Program-made: the position numbers and the translations under genes
The notes under the pieces: generated by a model
What the model was told of the DNA's origin: nothing
What the model saw: the letters and a program-made list of their open reading frames with translations, nothing else
Database searches by the model: none
Part shown: positions 45,112 to 56,466 of the stretch, one piece after another
Position numbering within the stretch: position 1 is the stretch's first letter
Layout of the letters: each line of letters starts with the position of its first letter
Origin: Sipunculus nudus
Taxonomy: Eukaryota; Annelida; Sipuncula; Golfingiida; Sipunculidae
DNA length: 64,000 bases
Reading direction: 5' to 3'
Assembly: GCA_026874595.1 (NCBI GenBank)
Contig: CM049318.1
Span: 56,529,750-56,593,749, forward strand

Positions 45112-47093
45112 AAACTAGATGTGTCGGAACGAAACGAATGCCCCCGCCTGGGGCAAATTAGAAACATTTGTAAAATTTTGAAAAAATTTTTTAGTTCAGG
45201 AGGTGTTGTATGGTCAAAAGTAGGTCAACAAGGGCAAAATGCAAACTCGATCTGTAACGGGTCATTATCAAGCAACACACCAAAAATCATACCAGTATAT
45301 GCAGGCATTGTGAAAAAAAGTCCATACATGTGCATTTTCCATAAAAATTTCTGTCTTTCATGAAATTTTCTATGTTTAGGAGCCGTAAAACAATGAAAAG
45401 TAGGTCAACTGGGACAAAACGCGAACTCGATCTGTAACTGTCATTATCTGTCCACACATAAAAAATCAGGGTGGTATCTGCAGGCATTGAGGAAAAAAAG
45501 TCAGTACATATGCATTTGTTATGAAAATTTCTATTTTTCATGGAACTCTCTATGTTCAGGAGCAGTCAAATGGTCAAAAGTAGGTCAACTGGGACAAAAC
45601 AAGAACTCGATCTGTAACTGGTCAATATCTGCCTACACACCAAAATTCAGGCCCGTATCTGCAGGCACTGCGAAAAAAAGTCCATATATGTGCACTTTTT
45701 AATGAAATTTTCTATGTTAGAGCACGGTCAAATGGTCAAAAGTAGGTCAACTGGGACAAAACGCAAACTCGATCTGTAACTGGTCTATATCTGCCCACAC
45801 ACCAAAAAATCAAGCCAATATCTGCAGGCATTGCGAAAAAAAAGTCCGTACATGTGTATTTGTCATGAAATTTCTATTTTTCATGAAATTTTCTAAGTTT
45901 TGGAGCCGTAAAACAGTCAAAAGTAGGTCAACTGGGACGAAACGCGAACTCGATCTGTAACTGGTCAATATCTGCCAACACACCAAAAATCAGGCCAATA
46001 TCTGCAGGCATTGCGAAAAAAAGTCCGTACATGTGTATTTGTCATGAAATTTCATATTTTTCATGAAATTTTCTATGTTTTAAGAGCCGTAAAACGGTTA
46101 AAAGTAGGTCAACCGGGACAAAACGCGAACTCGATCTGTAACTGGTCTATATCTGCAAACACACCAAAAAACAAGCCAATATCTGCAGGCATTGCGAAAA
46201 AAAAACCGTACATGTGTATTTGTCATGAAATTTCTATTTTTCATGAAATTTTCTAAGTTTAGGAGCCGTAAAACAGTCAAAAGTAGGTCAACCGGGACGA
46301 AACACGAACTCGATCTGTAACTGGTCTATATCTGCCCACACACCAAAAATCAGGCCAATATCTGCAGGCACTGCAAAAAAAAGTCCGTACATGTGTATTT
46401 GTCATGAAATTTCTATTTTTCATGAAATTTTCTAAGTTTAGGAGCCGTAAAACGGTCAAAAGTAGGTCAACTGGGACGAAACTCGAACTCGATCTGTAAC
46501 TGGTCATTATCTGCCCACACACTAAAAATCAGGCCAATATCTGCAGGCATTGAGAAAAAAAGTCCGTACATGTGTATTTGTCATGAAATTTTCTATTTTT
46601 CATGAAATTTTCTAAGTTTAGGAGCCGTAAAACAGTCAAAAGTAGGTCAACCTGGACAAAACGCGAACTCGATCTGTAACTTGTCATTATCTGCCCACAG
46701 ACCAAAAATCAGGCCAATATCTGCAGGCATTGCGAAAAAAAGTCCGTACATGTGTATTTGTAATGAAAATTTCTATTTTTCATGAAATTTTCTAAGTTTA
46801 GGAGCCGTAAAACGGTCAAAAGTAGGTCAACCGGGACGAAACACGAACTCGATCTGTAACTGGTCTATATCTGCCCACACACCAAAAATCAGGCCAATAT
46901 CTGCAGGCACTGCAAAAAAAAGTCCGTACATGTGTATTTGTCATGAAATTTCTATTTTTCATGAAATTTTCTAAGTTTAGGAGCCGTAAAACGGTCAAAA
47001 GTAGGTCAACTGGGACGAAACTCGAACTCGATCTGTAACTGGTCATTATCTGCCCACACACTAAAAATCAGGCCACTTTGTGGCGGGGGCATA
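45112..47093. mobile_element. Element with ~180-bp satellite core
   Basis: About eleven tandem ~180-bp units contain GAACTCGATCTGTAACTGGT, AGGCCAATATCTGCAGGCAT, GTCCGTACATGTGTATTTGT and AGGAGCCGTAAAACGGTCAA. The left flank CTAGATGTGTCGGAACGAAA continues to ATGCCCCCGCC. The right flank has GCCACTTTGTGGC, a 5-bp-stem hairpin, then GGGGGCATAAAAA, so GCCCCCGCC and GGCGGGGGC are inverted at the two ends. Outside, the A-rich host repeat resumes at TACAGTTGGCACCACC, showing insertion into a known repeat with no evident target duplication. The layout recalls bivalve satellite-bearing Helitron-type elements (inference). Confidence 0.75.
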
Positions 47094-47226
47094 AAAATAC
47101 AGTTGGCACCACCATGCAGTCTTCAGGAACTCAAGAAACCAGTCATAATCAATAAACACATCAGGTTTTTGGACACTAGATGAACCACAGCTGAGAAACT
47201 GACATAATTACTGTCATCATTATCTC
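47094..47226. repeat. Host repeat piece between two inserted elements
   Basis: TACAGTTGGCACCACCATGC and TCAGGAACTCAAGAAACCAG belong to the GGTGGCGCCACC repeat that the satellite element interrupted. Confidence 0.5.
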
Positions 47227-48945
47227 AAAAACAGAACAAGTGACCCATGGGTCATGACGCTCAGCTGACTGATATGTTGACAATATGTCCTTGGCAGGCA
47301 ACTAATTAAGATATGTCCGGCCTTTCCTGAGGAATCTGGCAATTTGTGTATTTTGCATTATTTCTGGGGTTCTAAAACATACCCAAAAACTCTGGAAATA
47401 TAGGTCACAGTGACCAAATTTCAGTTTCTTGGGAATACTTTTGAGGAACTCTCAGGATGCCAAGTTAGAAGTTTTTGGGCCAAATGGTTATGATTTATGC
47501 CCTACTTTGGTATCAAATTTAAATCATTCTGAGGGGTGCTTATAAGCCCCATAGCTCAGAAAATATGGGTAACAGAGACCTAATTTCCATTTCCAAGGAG
47601 ACTTCTCATGGACCTCCCTGGATTGAAAGTAATTAAGAAGATTCCAGGTTCAATGCTTATGATTTGTGCCCTGCTTTGGCTCAAAAACAGAGAAAAAATA
47701 GTAAAAAATAAAAAAAAATATGGGTGGCCCCATCAGTCTGCAGAATCTAATGAAACATTCCATGACAAATATCCATGCAAAGAATCATGGTGATCAATTC
47801 ATAAGTTGTTAAGATACTTGAGCTTTTGTATCAAATGCAGGGGGGGGGGGGGGTGCTACTTCAGAGCCCCATAGCTTGAAGAATATGGGTAACAGAGACG
47901 ATATTCCAGGTTTCCATAGAGACTTTCCATTGACCTCTCTGGATGTAAAGTAAGAAGATTCCAGGATCTTTAAAGGTCTCAAAAATAGAGAAAAAAAAAA
48001 AATCGAAAAAATACAGGTGGCGCCACTAGTCTGCAGAATCTGATGAAACACTTCATGATCAATATCCATGCAAAGAATCATGGTGATCAATACACTAGTT
48101 GTTCAGACACCTGAGCTTTTGTATCAAATTTCTCATTATTCTTTGGGGGGGGGGGGGTACATCGGAACCCCATAGCTTGAAGAATATGGGTAACAGAGAC
48201 CTACTTCCAGGTTTCCAAGGAGACTTTTCATGGACCTCTCAGGATGTACAGTTAGAAGATTCCAGGTCTAGTGGTTACAATCTGTGCCCTGTTAACAGAT
48301 GACCGCATCTTTTAAGGTATTGAAAATTGAGAGAAAAAAAATTTAAAAAAATCAAAAGAATACAAGTGGCGCCACCAGTCTGCAGATACTGATGAAACAC
48401 TCCATGATCAATATCCAAGCAAAAAACCATGGTGATCAATACATTAGCTGTTAAGATACTTGAGCTTTTGTATCAAATTTTTCATTATTCTGGGGGGGTA
48501 CTTTGGAGCCCAATAGCTTGAAGAATATAGGTAACAGAGACCTAATTCCCGGTTTCCATGGAGACTTTGCATGGACCTCTCTGGATGTAAAGTAAGAAGA
48601 TTCCAGGTCTAGCAGTTACAATTTGTGCCCTGTTAACAGATGACTACATCTTTTAAGGTCTCAAAAATAGAGAAAAAAAATCGTAAAAAATTGAAAAAAA
48701 TACAGGTGGCGCAACCAGTCTGCAGAATCTGATGTATATGGGTAACAGAGACCTAATTTCAGGTTTCCAAGGAGATCTTTCATGAACCTCTCTGGATGTA
48801 AAGTTAGAAGATTCCAGGTCCAGCGGTTACGATTTGTGCCTGGTTAACAAACGGACGGACAGACGGACAAACAGACAGATGAACAGACGACAGACAAAGA
48901 GTGATTGCTAAAGCTCAGATGACTTACAGTCAGCTGAGCTAAAAA
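47227..48945. mobile_element. Modular element of ~330-bp units, intact ends
   Basis: It begins AACAAGTGACCCATGGGTCA and ends TTACAGTCAGCTGAGCTAAA. Four to five units follow the order TTTCATGGACCTCTCTGGAT, TTACGATTTGTGCCCTGTTA, GGTGGCGCCACCAGTCTGCA, ATGCAAAGAATCATGGTGAT, a variable G run, and ATGGGTAACAGAGACC. The unit ending at 48840 is followed by a GGACGGACAGACGG tail. An A-rich repeat reading TCTCAAAAAC stops at its left and resumes as ATTGTAAAAATTAG at its right, so the boundaries are those of an insertion. Confidence 0.72.
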
Positions 48946-49200
48946 AATTGTAAAAATTAGAAAGACACAGGTGGCACAATCAGTTTTCAGAAACATGACA
49001 ACCCTTGTCATGGTCAATAATTCAAGGCAAGATTCAGGGCAATCCATGTATTAATAATCAAGATACTGGAGGTTTTGTATTAAATTAGATTTTTTAATGA
49101 CCTCCCTGCATATTAACGTAAAGTTTCTAGAGCCTGTGCTTATGATTTGTGCCAGACAACCGCACGTCTGACGGACAAAAAGGCCATTCCTATACCTCAG
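48946..49200. repeat. Host repeat resuming after the insertion
   Basis: It has ACACAGGTGGCACAATCAG, TTATGATTTGTGCCAGACAA and a terminal CTCAGTTGACTGATAAGGAA. It is a decayed element of the same class. Confidence 0.5.
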
Positions 49201-49835
49201 TTGACTGATAAGGAAATTACTGATAAGGAATATTTCACACTAATGCATAACAATTCAACACTGCATTTTACAGAGCAAAACTGTAAGAAAATATATGAAA
49301 AAATAGGACAAAGAACAAAAACATAGAAAGGTGTAGGTAAAGTTGGATCACTTGACAATCTATGAGGAAAATTTCACGATAATTTAGAGAGTACAATAGG
49401 TTTTTATTCCATGAGTCCAGAGATAAAAAATGACATTGAGATTATCTGTATTACCCAGCATGCAGCACTGTAATACCCAGAGTGTTCTAGGATGGCCTGT
49501 CCATTAACTGGTTCAGCCATAAAGCCAAGGTGAGGTACACCTGTGAAATGCCACATTCCCCAGTACCACAAGCACTACAATAACACCGACAAGCCCCTTG
49601 TAACTTTTGCAAATGTGAATTTCACAAATTCTTTGGCTTTTGTTCAAGATATAAGGGTACATCTTGACTGCCTGCCTGGGTTACAGGGAACATGTATTAC
49701 TGGATGTGAGTGCACTCATACAGTGACCTTTTTTTAACTGAGTTCAATGTAGCTTTAAACTAAATGTTTATATGAGTGAAATTAGCAGATTTTCCATGCT
49801 ACATACATTCTGAAAAAGTAAAATTCCCTTATGAC
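49201..49835. other. Unassigned stretch
   Basis: Nothing recognised. Confidence 0.35.
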
Positions 49836-50690
49836 AAAGGATGGCAAACATGAGGGTGAAATCTTCAGTACTTCAAAAGATAAATGATTTGCAATTTAAT
49901 TTCCACAGATTTGACCTTGAAAACCAAGGTCAAGGTCACCAGTTTTCAAACTCACATCAGAACATGGTGGAAGAAACTGGTGTGTTACATTTCAAAAATA
50001 TATATGCAATGCTTCAAAAGTTTGTATGGGTTAGACCAAAAACATTGTTTTGGTTCTCGCGCCCTTTTTTTTAATAAAAAATCAGTGTGGGTGAGCAAAG
50101 TTTTTTTTACCTTATTTTGTATGTTTCAATAAAAATTGTATTTTTTATCTTCCGGAAAGATGAAACTCAAAATAAATATTTTTCATGCGGGGGCTTAAAA
50201 TTTTGGAATGGCAGAAACAACTGGTGTGTCACATTTGCCAAAGAAACCTTTTGGTACCTCCAAAGTTATGGGGATGGTGGGGTGGGGTAGGGAGGGGGTG
50301 GGGAGGGTGGGGAAGGGATGGATAGGGTCTCAAATATCCTTGAATTTCGCAGAACTGAACTTGAAGATCAGGTCAAGGTCATTAATTTTCATAATCCTCT
50401 GAGAAAATGCAGAAAAAACTGGCATGTATTATTTGATAATAAGTTTCAGTGACTTGAAAATTTTTGGGGGTCACAAAAATTCTGGAATTCTGCAGATCTG
50501 ACCTTGAAGATCAAGGCAAAGGTCACCAGTTCTCAAACTCCTCTGAGAAAATGGCAGAAACAACTGGTGTGTCATATATAATGATTAAAAATGATTCAGT
50601 ACCTCAGAAGTTATGGGGGTCAAAATTAAAGGCCTGCATAAATTTGCATTATTTCAAAGAAACTTAAAAGCCAATACATAGCCCTATCAG
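49836..50690. repeat. Diverged tandem repeat with GGTCAAGGTCA words
   Basis: Units of about 150-170 bp hold AGATTTGACCTTGAA, AAGGTCAAGGTCACCAG, CAAACTCCTCTGAGAAAATG and GAAACAACTGGTGTGTCA, near 49900, 50200, 50350 and 50490. In the first unit TGACCTTG and CAAGGTCA face each other across four bases. A G-rich stretch lies at 50270-50330. Confidence 0.7.
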
Positions 50691-52290
50691 GAAAAAATAA
50701 CAAAATCAATCCAGAAATAAAGAAGCATTCAAAAACTGTGGGTGGACTCCAGAGATCTGCACCCAATCACCATAGCATTAGCTCAACATAAGTCATGCAG
50801 GAAAGATAATATAATAATATATGCCCTGAGACTCTATCTAGATTTTCCAATTTCAACAATCCTGGAGAAAATATTTCAACACACACAAAGAAATATATTC
50901 TGACAAATAGAAAGGAGGTAGGAAGATAAAGGAACTTAATGAAAAGGAAAGTATCCAAATTAATCACAAGTAATAATCATCCATAATTTAGATGCAGTAT
51001 CCTTTCTTTTAATTGTGCCACAAAATACCAAGAGCATCTGTTTTGAGTTATCACAAATGAATGCGGAGGAAGCCTATACAAGATTTGATGTCACAGATTA
51101 TATAGCTCCACTGACATTTTCTCCTAACATTTAATTCTGCAGGAAAACCAGGAATACCAAGAAAAGGCATAATAAGTGCAAAAAAAGGTCTATCTAGGCA
51201 ATCTGTGAGGCCTGACTGGCTACATAATATTTATTGATATACCGAAAAACCTGGAAATGAAAATGCCACATCGACAGAGCGCGGTATAAAGTACAAGTGC
51301 CCGTGGGTTCAGTACATTAAGGTTTATGGTATAATCACACTCTTCTAACAATCTGTAATCAGGCCATAGCTAACATGTTCCCATACAGAACTGCAAAAAA
51401 ATGAAATCATCTGCATATAGGTTAGCTGGGCGCTGAGTGACTTTTAAGTGCACAAAAGTACACGGGTGCAACAGAGTTCTTTTGCTATGCAGGTGTCTGG
51501 CATGCTGTATAATATCCAGGGGTGCATTATATAAATCCTCTTATCTTCTTTGATCTTCAAATATACCTTAAAAGCTTGCACCTTCTGCCCCTCTAGTGCA
51601 ATTTTGATGTTTTTTTTTTGTAGTAATGTACCTGGACCTGCCTTGGGACTAGTCTATCAACATGTATGGGAAACACTGAATATGACAGTCGTGGAATTTC
51701 ATAACGCGACCTCTCGGGCCCCCATGATTGATTAATAAATAAACACGTCTCTTTGTGCATGTTTGTTAGTATTTATTGAGCAAGCTTTGTCATGACAGGA
51801 ATCTTTTTTATATGTTAAACAGACCAAGACTGGTAAATGAAATAAACATTTTATAAAAATCATAATAATAAAAATAATGATAATAATATTATTATTATCA
51901 TTATTAATCTTTATTTGTATATATTATTTTACAAATAACAATAATGTCTATGTTTATTATGATCCACTCCAGAATTAAATGTTAAAGTCATTCATTTTTC
52001 AGATAAGACAATAGTTATGTAAAATCCTAAAAAAATGTTTATTATATTCATTATATCATATTGTAAGTATGGTGATATTATCTGCTGGTCACACAGCATT
52101 CTCTTATCACAATTAGTAATATGCAGATGCACACATAAAGCCATATTTATATATACACATACATGCACACATGCAAACAGAGAAGGTACCATGGCACATG
52201 TACACATACAAAATCATCATTCCAATCAGACACACACACAAGTTACAATCAATCAGCTTTTTATGCACTAACCCGCATATGCATGTCAAG
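50691..52290. other. Unassigned; contains an AT palindrome
   Basis: No gene is supported. At 51872-51904 an (AAT)/(ATT) palindrome pairs AATAATGATAATAAT with ATTATTATCATTATT. CpG-bearing sequence near 51260-51310 and 51690-51720 is isolated and unexplained. Confidence 0.35.
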
Positions 52291-52294
52291 GCCA

Positions 52295-52382
52295 AGATCC
52301 CAATTACATCTGGACCAATTGCAGATCGGTCCAGACCAAATGCCAATCGGATTTAGGCTGGACCAAATCCTGATTGGGATCT
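52295..52382. repeat. Short inverted-repeat element
   Basis: AGATCCCAAT (52295) and ATTGGGATCT (ending 52382) are perfect inverted ends. Inside, CTGGACCAAT, GGTCCAGACC and GGACCAAATC add further pairing. The element of 88 bp is a hairpin or mini-MITE. Confidence 0.6.
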
Positions 52383-52487
52383 AAAAAGGCCATTTAATGA
52401 TAAATAAATGTGCTATAGTTTATGCAACTATCATCATTCTTTACAAAGATATGAAGAAAAAAGGCCATTTTAGGGGTCTTGATGACC

Positions 52488-52765
52488 CTGACCTTTACCT
52501 TTGACTGGTTATGAAAAAAAACCATAGGCTTCTATTTGGGACGATTATACACTATCTATATAAATTTGAAAGCAACTGCTGCAAAATCTTGGCCAGCAGA
52601 GTGCAGAAAAACAAATAAACAGATTACCCTGACCTTGACCTTTGACCCATTATGCCCAAAAACAATAGACTTCTAATGGAGAGGATTATATACTAACTTT
52701 ATAAGTTTGAAAGCAGTTGCTATAAAATTGTGGCCTGTAGAGTGGAGACAAACAAACAAACATAC
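52488..52765. repeat. Two tandem ~135-bp units
   Basis: Both carry CCTGACCTT..CCTTTGAC, AATAGACTTCTA-type, ATAAATTTGAAAGCA and GTGGAGACAAACAA-type phrases. TGACCTTTGACCC at 52635-52647 is one base from a perfect DR1. Confidence 0.65.
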
Positions 52766-52978
52766 ACAACTTACAATCATACTTGCCGAAATCTCTGATT
52801 CAGGTAAGCAAAAATCATAACGAAGTAGGGTCAGATGTGGTGAGTACATCTACTAACACCTGAACTTATCCGAACTCTACAGTTTATAATGTAACCAGAA
52901 CATCTCTGAAGACAAGATCAACATTCAGGTGGCAGCTAGATTGTATCTGATGTTCGGCCACGGACTATTATTAATTAA

Positions 52979-53152
52979 AGCTGGCCATTCACCTACATTT
53001 TGGTAAAGAATTATGTGATTTCTGGATTCCTCTGTGTATATATTAATGATCTAAGGGTAATTCTGGTTATAATTAAGTTCTTATAAAACCTCCATGATGG
53101 ATGTACTTGTTTATCAACAATGTGTTTGTAAACACAGCAATGTTGACAAATA
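52979..53152. mobile_element. TTAA MITE copy 3, left half
   Basis: TTAA (52975-52978) is followed by AGCTGGCCATTCACCTACAT and the interior of copies 1 and 2 up to AATGTTGACAAATAAG, where an inserted element begins. The right half is at 56296-56466. Confidence 0.75.
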
Positions 53153-53377
53153 AGAACAAGTGACCCATGGGTCATGACGCTCAGCTGACTGGAAAGAGAT
53201 TCGCAAAAGGAAATTTTATCATCTGAATGGTAGTATATACAGATTCAACTGAAGCATCAAACAGATTAACCAACAGGCTAAGATAGTGTCCATATTTATT
53301 TATCTCAAAAATAGAGAAAAAATGCATAAACTTTAAAAAAAAATACAGGTGGCTCCACCAGTCTGCAGAAACTAATA

Positions 53378-53409
53378 AAAATACATGGTCAATATCCATG
53401 CAAAGAATC
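53378..53409. repeat. 32-bp direct duplication, left copy
   Basis: The sequence starts AAAATACATGGTC and ends GCAAAGAATC. It is identical to 55281-55312 and flanks the 1871-bp insert. Confidence 0.85.
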
Positions 53410-55280
53410 GTCGTACTTTTTACAAGGGCTCTATGACCTATGTGTACTGGTGTTATGTAGGGCGCACAAAAATATATGTGGTTAAGTTGTCTGGCCTGGC
53501 AAAACTTGAGTACCTTGTTATTATGTTTGGGAGGAGTGCACTTACAAATGGGAAGATGAACTGAAAACATCTCTTTAACAACTTAGCATCCATCAGACAA
53601 CGCATGTATTTTTTAATAAGAAAAAAATTAACTTCAAGTGAATTAATCAAGTAAATTGGCAATTATTTTTGCCCCTTTTTTAACAACTGTATGATACATG
53701 AAATATTCATGCAGAGTATATCTCAATAGATATTTAGATATAAGCAACATAATCATTAACAATAAACAGACAAAACAACAAGTGACCCATGGGTCATGAC
53801 GCTCAGCCGACTGACATGCTGATAATATGTCCTTGCACAGACAGTTCATTAAGATAGGTGGCATCATTGTTCATGCATATTAGCTTAAATTCATCAAGAC
53901 CCATAAGCACAACAAATTTGATAACAATCCAACCAGCTTTTCATGAGGAATCTGGCAATTTGTGTGTATTTTGCCTTATTTCTGGAGTGCTCAAACACAC
54001 CAAAAACTCTGAGAATATAGATCACTGTGACCCAATTTCGGGTTTCGTGGGAGAACTTTAAGGAACTCTCAGGATGTCAAGTTAGAAGATTCTGGGCCCC
54101 ATGGTTATGATTTATCTACTTTGGATTCAAATTTTCAACTGTTTTTAGGGGTGCTAATATGCCCCATAGCTTAAGAAAATAAGGGTACCAGAGACCTTAA
54201 TTCATGTTTCCAAAGACTTTTCACAGATCTCCCTTGATGTCAAGTTTGAAGATTCTAGGACCAATGGTTACAATTTGAGCCCTGTTAAGGGACTACCACA
54301 TCTTTGAAGGTCTCATAAATAGAGAAAAAAAATAAGTTAAATTTTTTTTAAAATTTAGGTGGTGCCACCAGTCTGCAAGAACTGATGAAACATTCCATGA
54401 TGAAATTGCATGCAAAGAATCAGGGTGATCAATGCAATAGTTGTTCCGATACTGGAGCTTTTCCTGTACCTCTCTGGATGTAAAGTGAGAAGATTCCAGG
54501 TCCAGTGGTTACAATTTGTGCCCTGCTAACAGATAATGGCATCTTTTGAGGTCTAAAAATAGAGAAAAAAAAGGTTAAAAAAAAAATAGAAAAAATACAG
54601 GTGGCGCCACCTGTCTGCAGAAACTGATGAAACACTCCATGATCAATATCCATGCAAAGAATCATGGTGATCAATGTGTTAGTTGTTCAGATACTAAAGC
54701 TTTTGTATCAAATTTTCATTAATCTGGGGGGTACTTCGGGGCCCCATAGCTTGAAGAATATGGGTAACAGAGACCTAATTCCAGGTTTCCAAGGAGATTT
54801 TTATGGACATCTCTGGATATAAAGTGAGAAGATTCCAGGTCCAGTGGTTACGATTTGTGCCTTGTTAACGGACAGACAGGCGGATGGCTGTGAGTCATCT
54901 GAGCTAAAAATGAAATTTTTTTTTCATCACCTTTCACATAATAAGCAATTTCTGATTCAAAAGATAGTCCTGACATGTTTTAATAAAGATATTTGAGACA
55001 ATGTGCTTAATATAAGATAATGAGATAATTTTTTTTTTTAACCACCTCCATTTTTTTAAATGCTAGCTTGACTAAGTATATCTACATCTGAGGAGCTCCA
55101 TTCCAGTTTTGGACTTGGTGACAGGACAGTATCTCATGCTTTCTCATTTTATATCCTGTTGTTTACCAGGCCAAGTGACAACTGCACCTGCGGGTCCTGG
55201 TTGTGTAATAAACCCCCTTACTAGATCATTCCACCAAGGAACTCCTGAAAGGCACACTCATTTCTGAGTGAAGCATGGCC
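53410..55280. repeat. 1871-bp segmental copy (inserted)
   Basis: It is collinear with 58506-60376 at a constant offset of 5096 bp at both ends. I noted only about half a dozen differences (for example near 53496, 54575, 54695, 54720, 54803 and 54892). It starts GTCGTACTTTTTACAAGGGC and ends GAAGCATGGCC, cutting through a SINE-like repeat. It has no terminal inverted repeat or A tail. It also contains a complete TGACCCATGGGTCA-type modular element. Confidence 0.9.
55060..55280 (-). repeat. SINE-like dispersed repeat, copy C (truncated)
   Basis: It is collinear with copy D at 60150 but stops at GAAGCATGGCC, where the segmental copy ends, so the tRNA-like head is missing. Confidence 0.65.
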
Positions 55281-55312
55281 AAAATACATGGTCAATATCC
55301 ATGCAAAGAATC
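55281..55312. repeat. 32-bp direct duplication, right copy
   Basis: It is identical to 53378-53409. The host unit then continues with ATGGTGATC. Confidence 0.85.
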
Positions 55313-55715
55313 ATGGTGATCTCTGCATTAGCTGTTTAGATACTTCAGCTTTTGTATCAAATTTTTCATTATTCTGAGTTGTACTTTGGAGTGCCATAGC
55401 TTAAAGGATATGGGTAACAGAGACCTAATTTCAGGTTTCCATGGAGATTTTTCATGAACCTCTCAGTGTGTCAAGAATGAAGATTCTAGGTCCAGTCTTT
55501 ACGATTTGTACCCTGTTGACAGATAACTACATCCTTTAAGGTCTCAAAAATAGAAAAAAAAAATTGTAAAAATTTGAAAAAATGCAGGTGACGCCACCAG
55601 TCTGAAGGAACTGATGGAACACCTCTTGATCAATATGTATGCCAAAAATCATGACCATCAGTGTTGTAGTTATTGAGATGTTGCAGTTTTTTTTATCAAA
55701 TTTTCCATTATTCCG

Positions 55716-55738
55716 GGGGGGGGGGGGGGGGGGGGGCT
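55716..55738. repeat. Poly-G tract of about 22 bases
   Basis: It lies at the same position within the ~330-bp unit where other units have 5-14 G. Confidence 0.85.
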
Positions 55739-56295
55739 TATTGGGAGCCCCACAGCTCAAAGGATATGGGTAACAGAGACCTTATTTCTGGTTTCCATGG
55801 AGACTTTTCATAGGTCTCTCACTGTGTCAAGAATGAAGATTCTAGGTCCAGGCTTTACGATTTGTGCCCTGTTAACAGATGTTCATATTTTTGAAGGTCT
55901 AAAAAATGGAGAAAAAAATTTGTAAAAAAATTAAAAAATATAGGTGGCGCCACCAGTCTGCAGGAACTGATGGAAAATTTCAGGATCAATATGTATGCCA
56001 AAAATCATGACCATCAGTGATGTAGTTAATGAGATATTGAAGTTTTTGTATGAAATTTTTGACTATTCTTGGGGGTACTTTTGAGCCCCATAGCTCGAAG
56101 GATATGGGTAACAGAGACCTAATTTCTGGTTTCCAAGGAGATTTTTCATGGAGCTCTCAGAATGTCAAGTTGCAAGTTTCTAGGTCCAGCGGTTACGATT
56201 TGTGCCAGGTTAACGGACGGACGACAGCTAGACAGACGGGCAATGGAGAAAGGGTGATCGCTATAGCTCAGATGACTTACAGTCAGCTGAGGTAA

Positions 56296-56466
56296 AAATA
56301 TGTAACCTTAAAGGTGGTAGGTTGCATATATGCAGAGATAGAAAGGTCACTTTTTGCAAAACACAATTTGCAAACCTATGGCTTATCTGACTTGCCATCA
56401 GATGCCTTTGTTGAATTTGTATTGATAATTCTGGTAGGCTCCCACATATTATAAACACGTTGATAT
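56296..56466. mobile_element. TTAA MITE copy 3, right part
   Basis: GTAACCTTAAAGGTGGTAGG to ACACGTTGATAT continues the MITE interior broken at 53152. The right terminus seen in copies 1 and 2 is missing. Confidence 0.7.

Larger units (their letters stand above)
53153..56294. mobile_element. Modular element inserted in the TTAA MITE
   Basis: It starts ACAAGTGACCCATGGGTCAT and ends TTACAGTCAGCTGAGGTAAA. The MITE sequence stops at its left and resumes collinearly at its right, so these are true element ends. No target duplication is evident. The core is the ~330-bp unit described at 47227. It is itself interrupted by the 1871-bp segment 53410-55280, and without that it would be about 1.24 kb. 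A perfect palindrome TGACCCATGGGTCA lies at the left end and a TGAC..GTCA/CAGCTGAG hairpin at the right end. Confidence 0.75.

Noticed and set aside
46277-47061. Two identical 81-residue minus-strand ORFs as duplicated genes
   Set aside because: They are translations of the 180-bp satellite. Their identity reflects the three-unit higher-order repeat, and other units have stops or different frames.
53410-55280. The duplicated segment as an autonomous transposon
   Set aside because: It has no terminal inverted repeats, tail or encoded enzyme. It ends mid-SINE, and only one of the two copies has flanking direct repeats.
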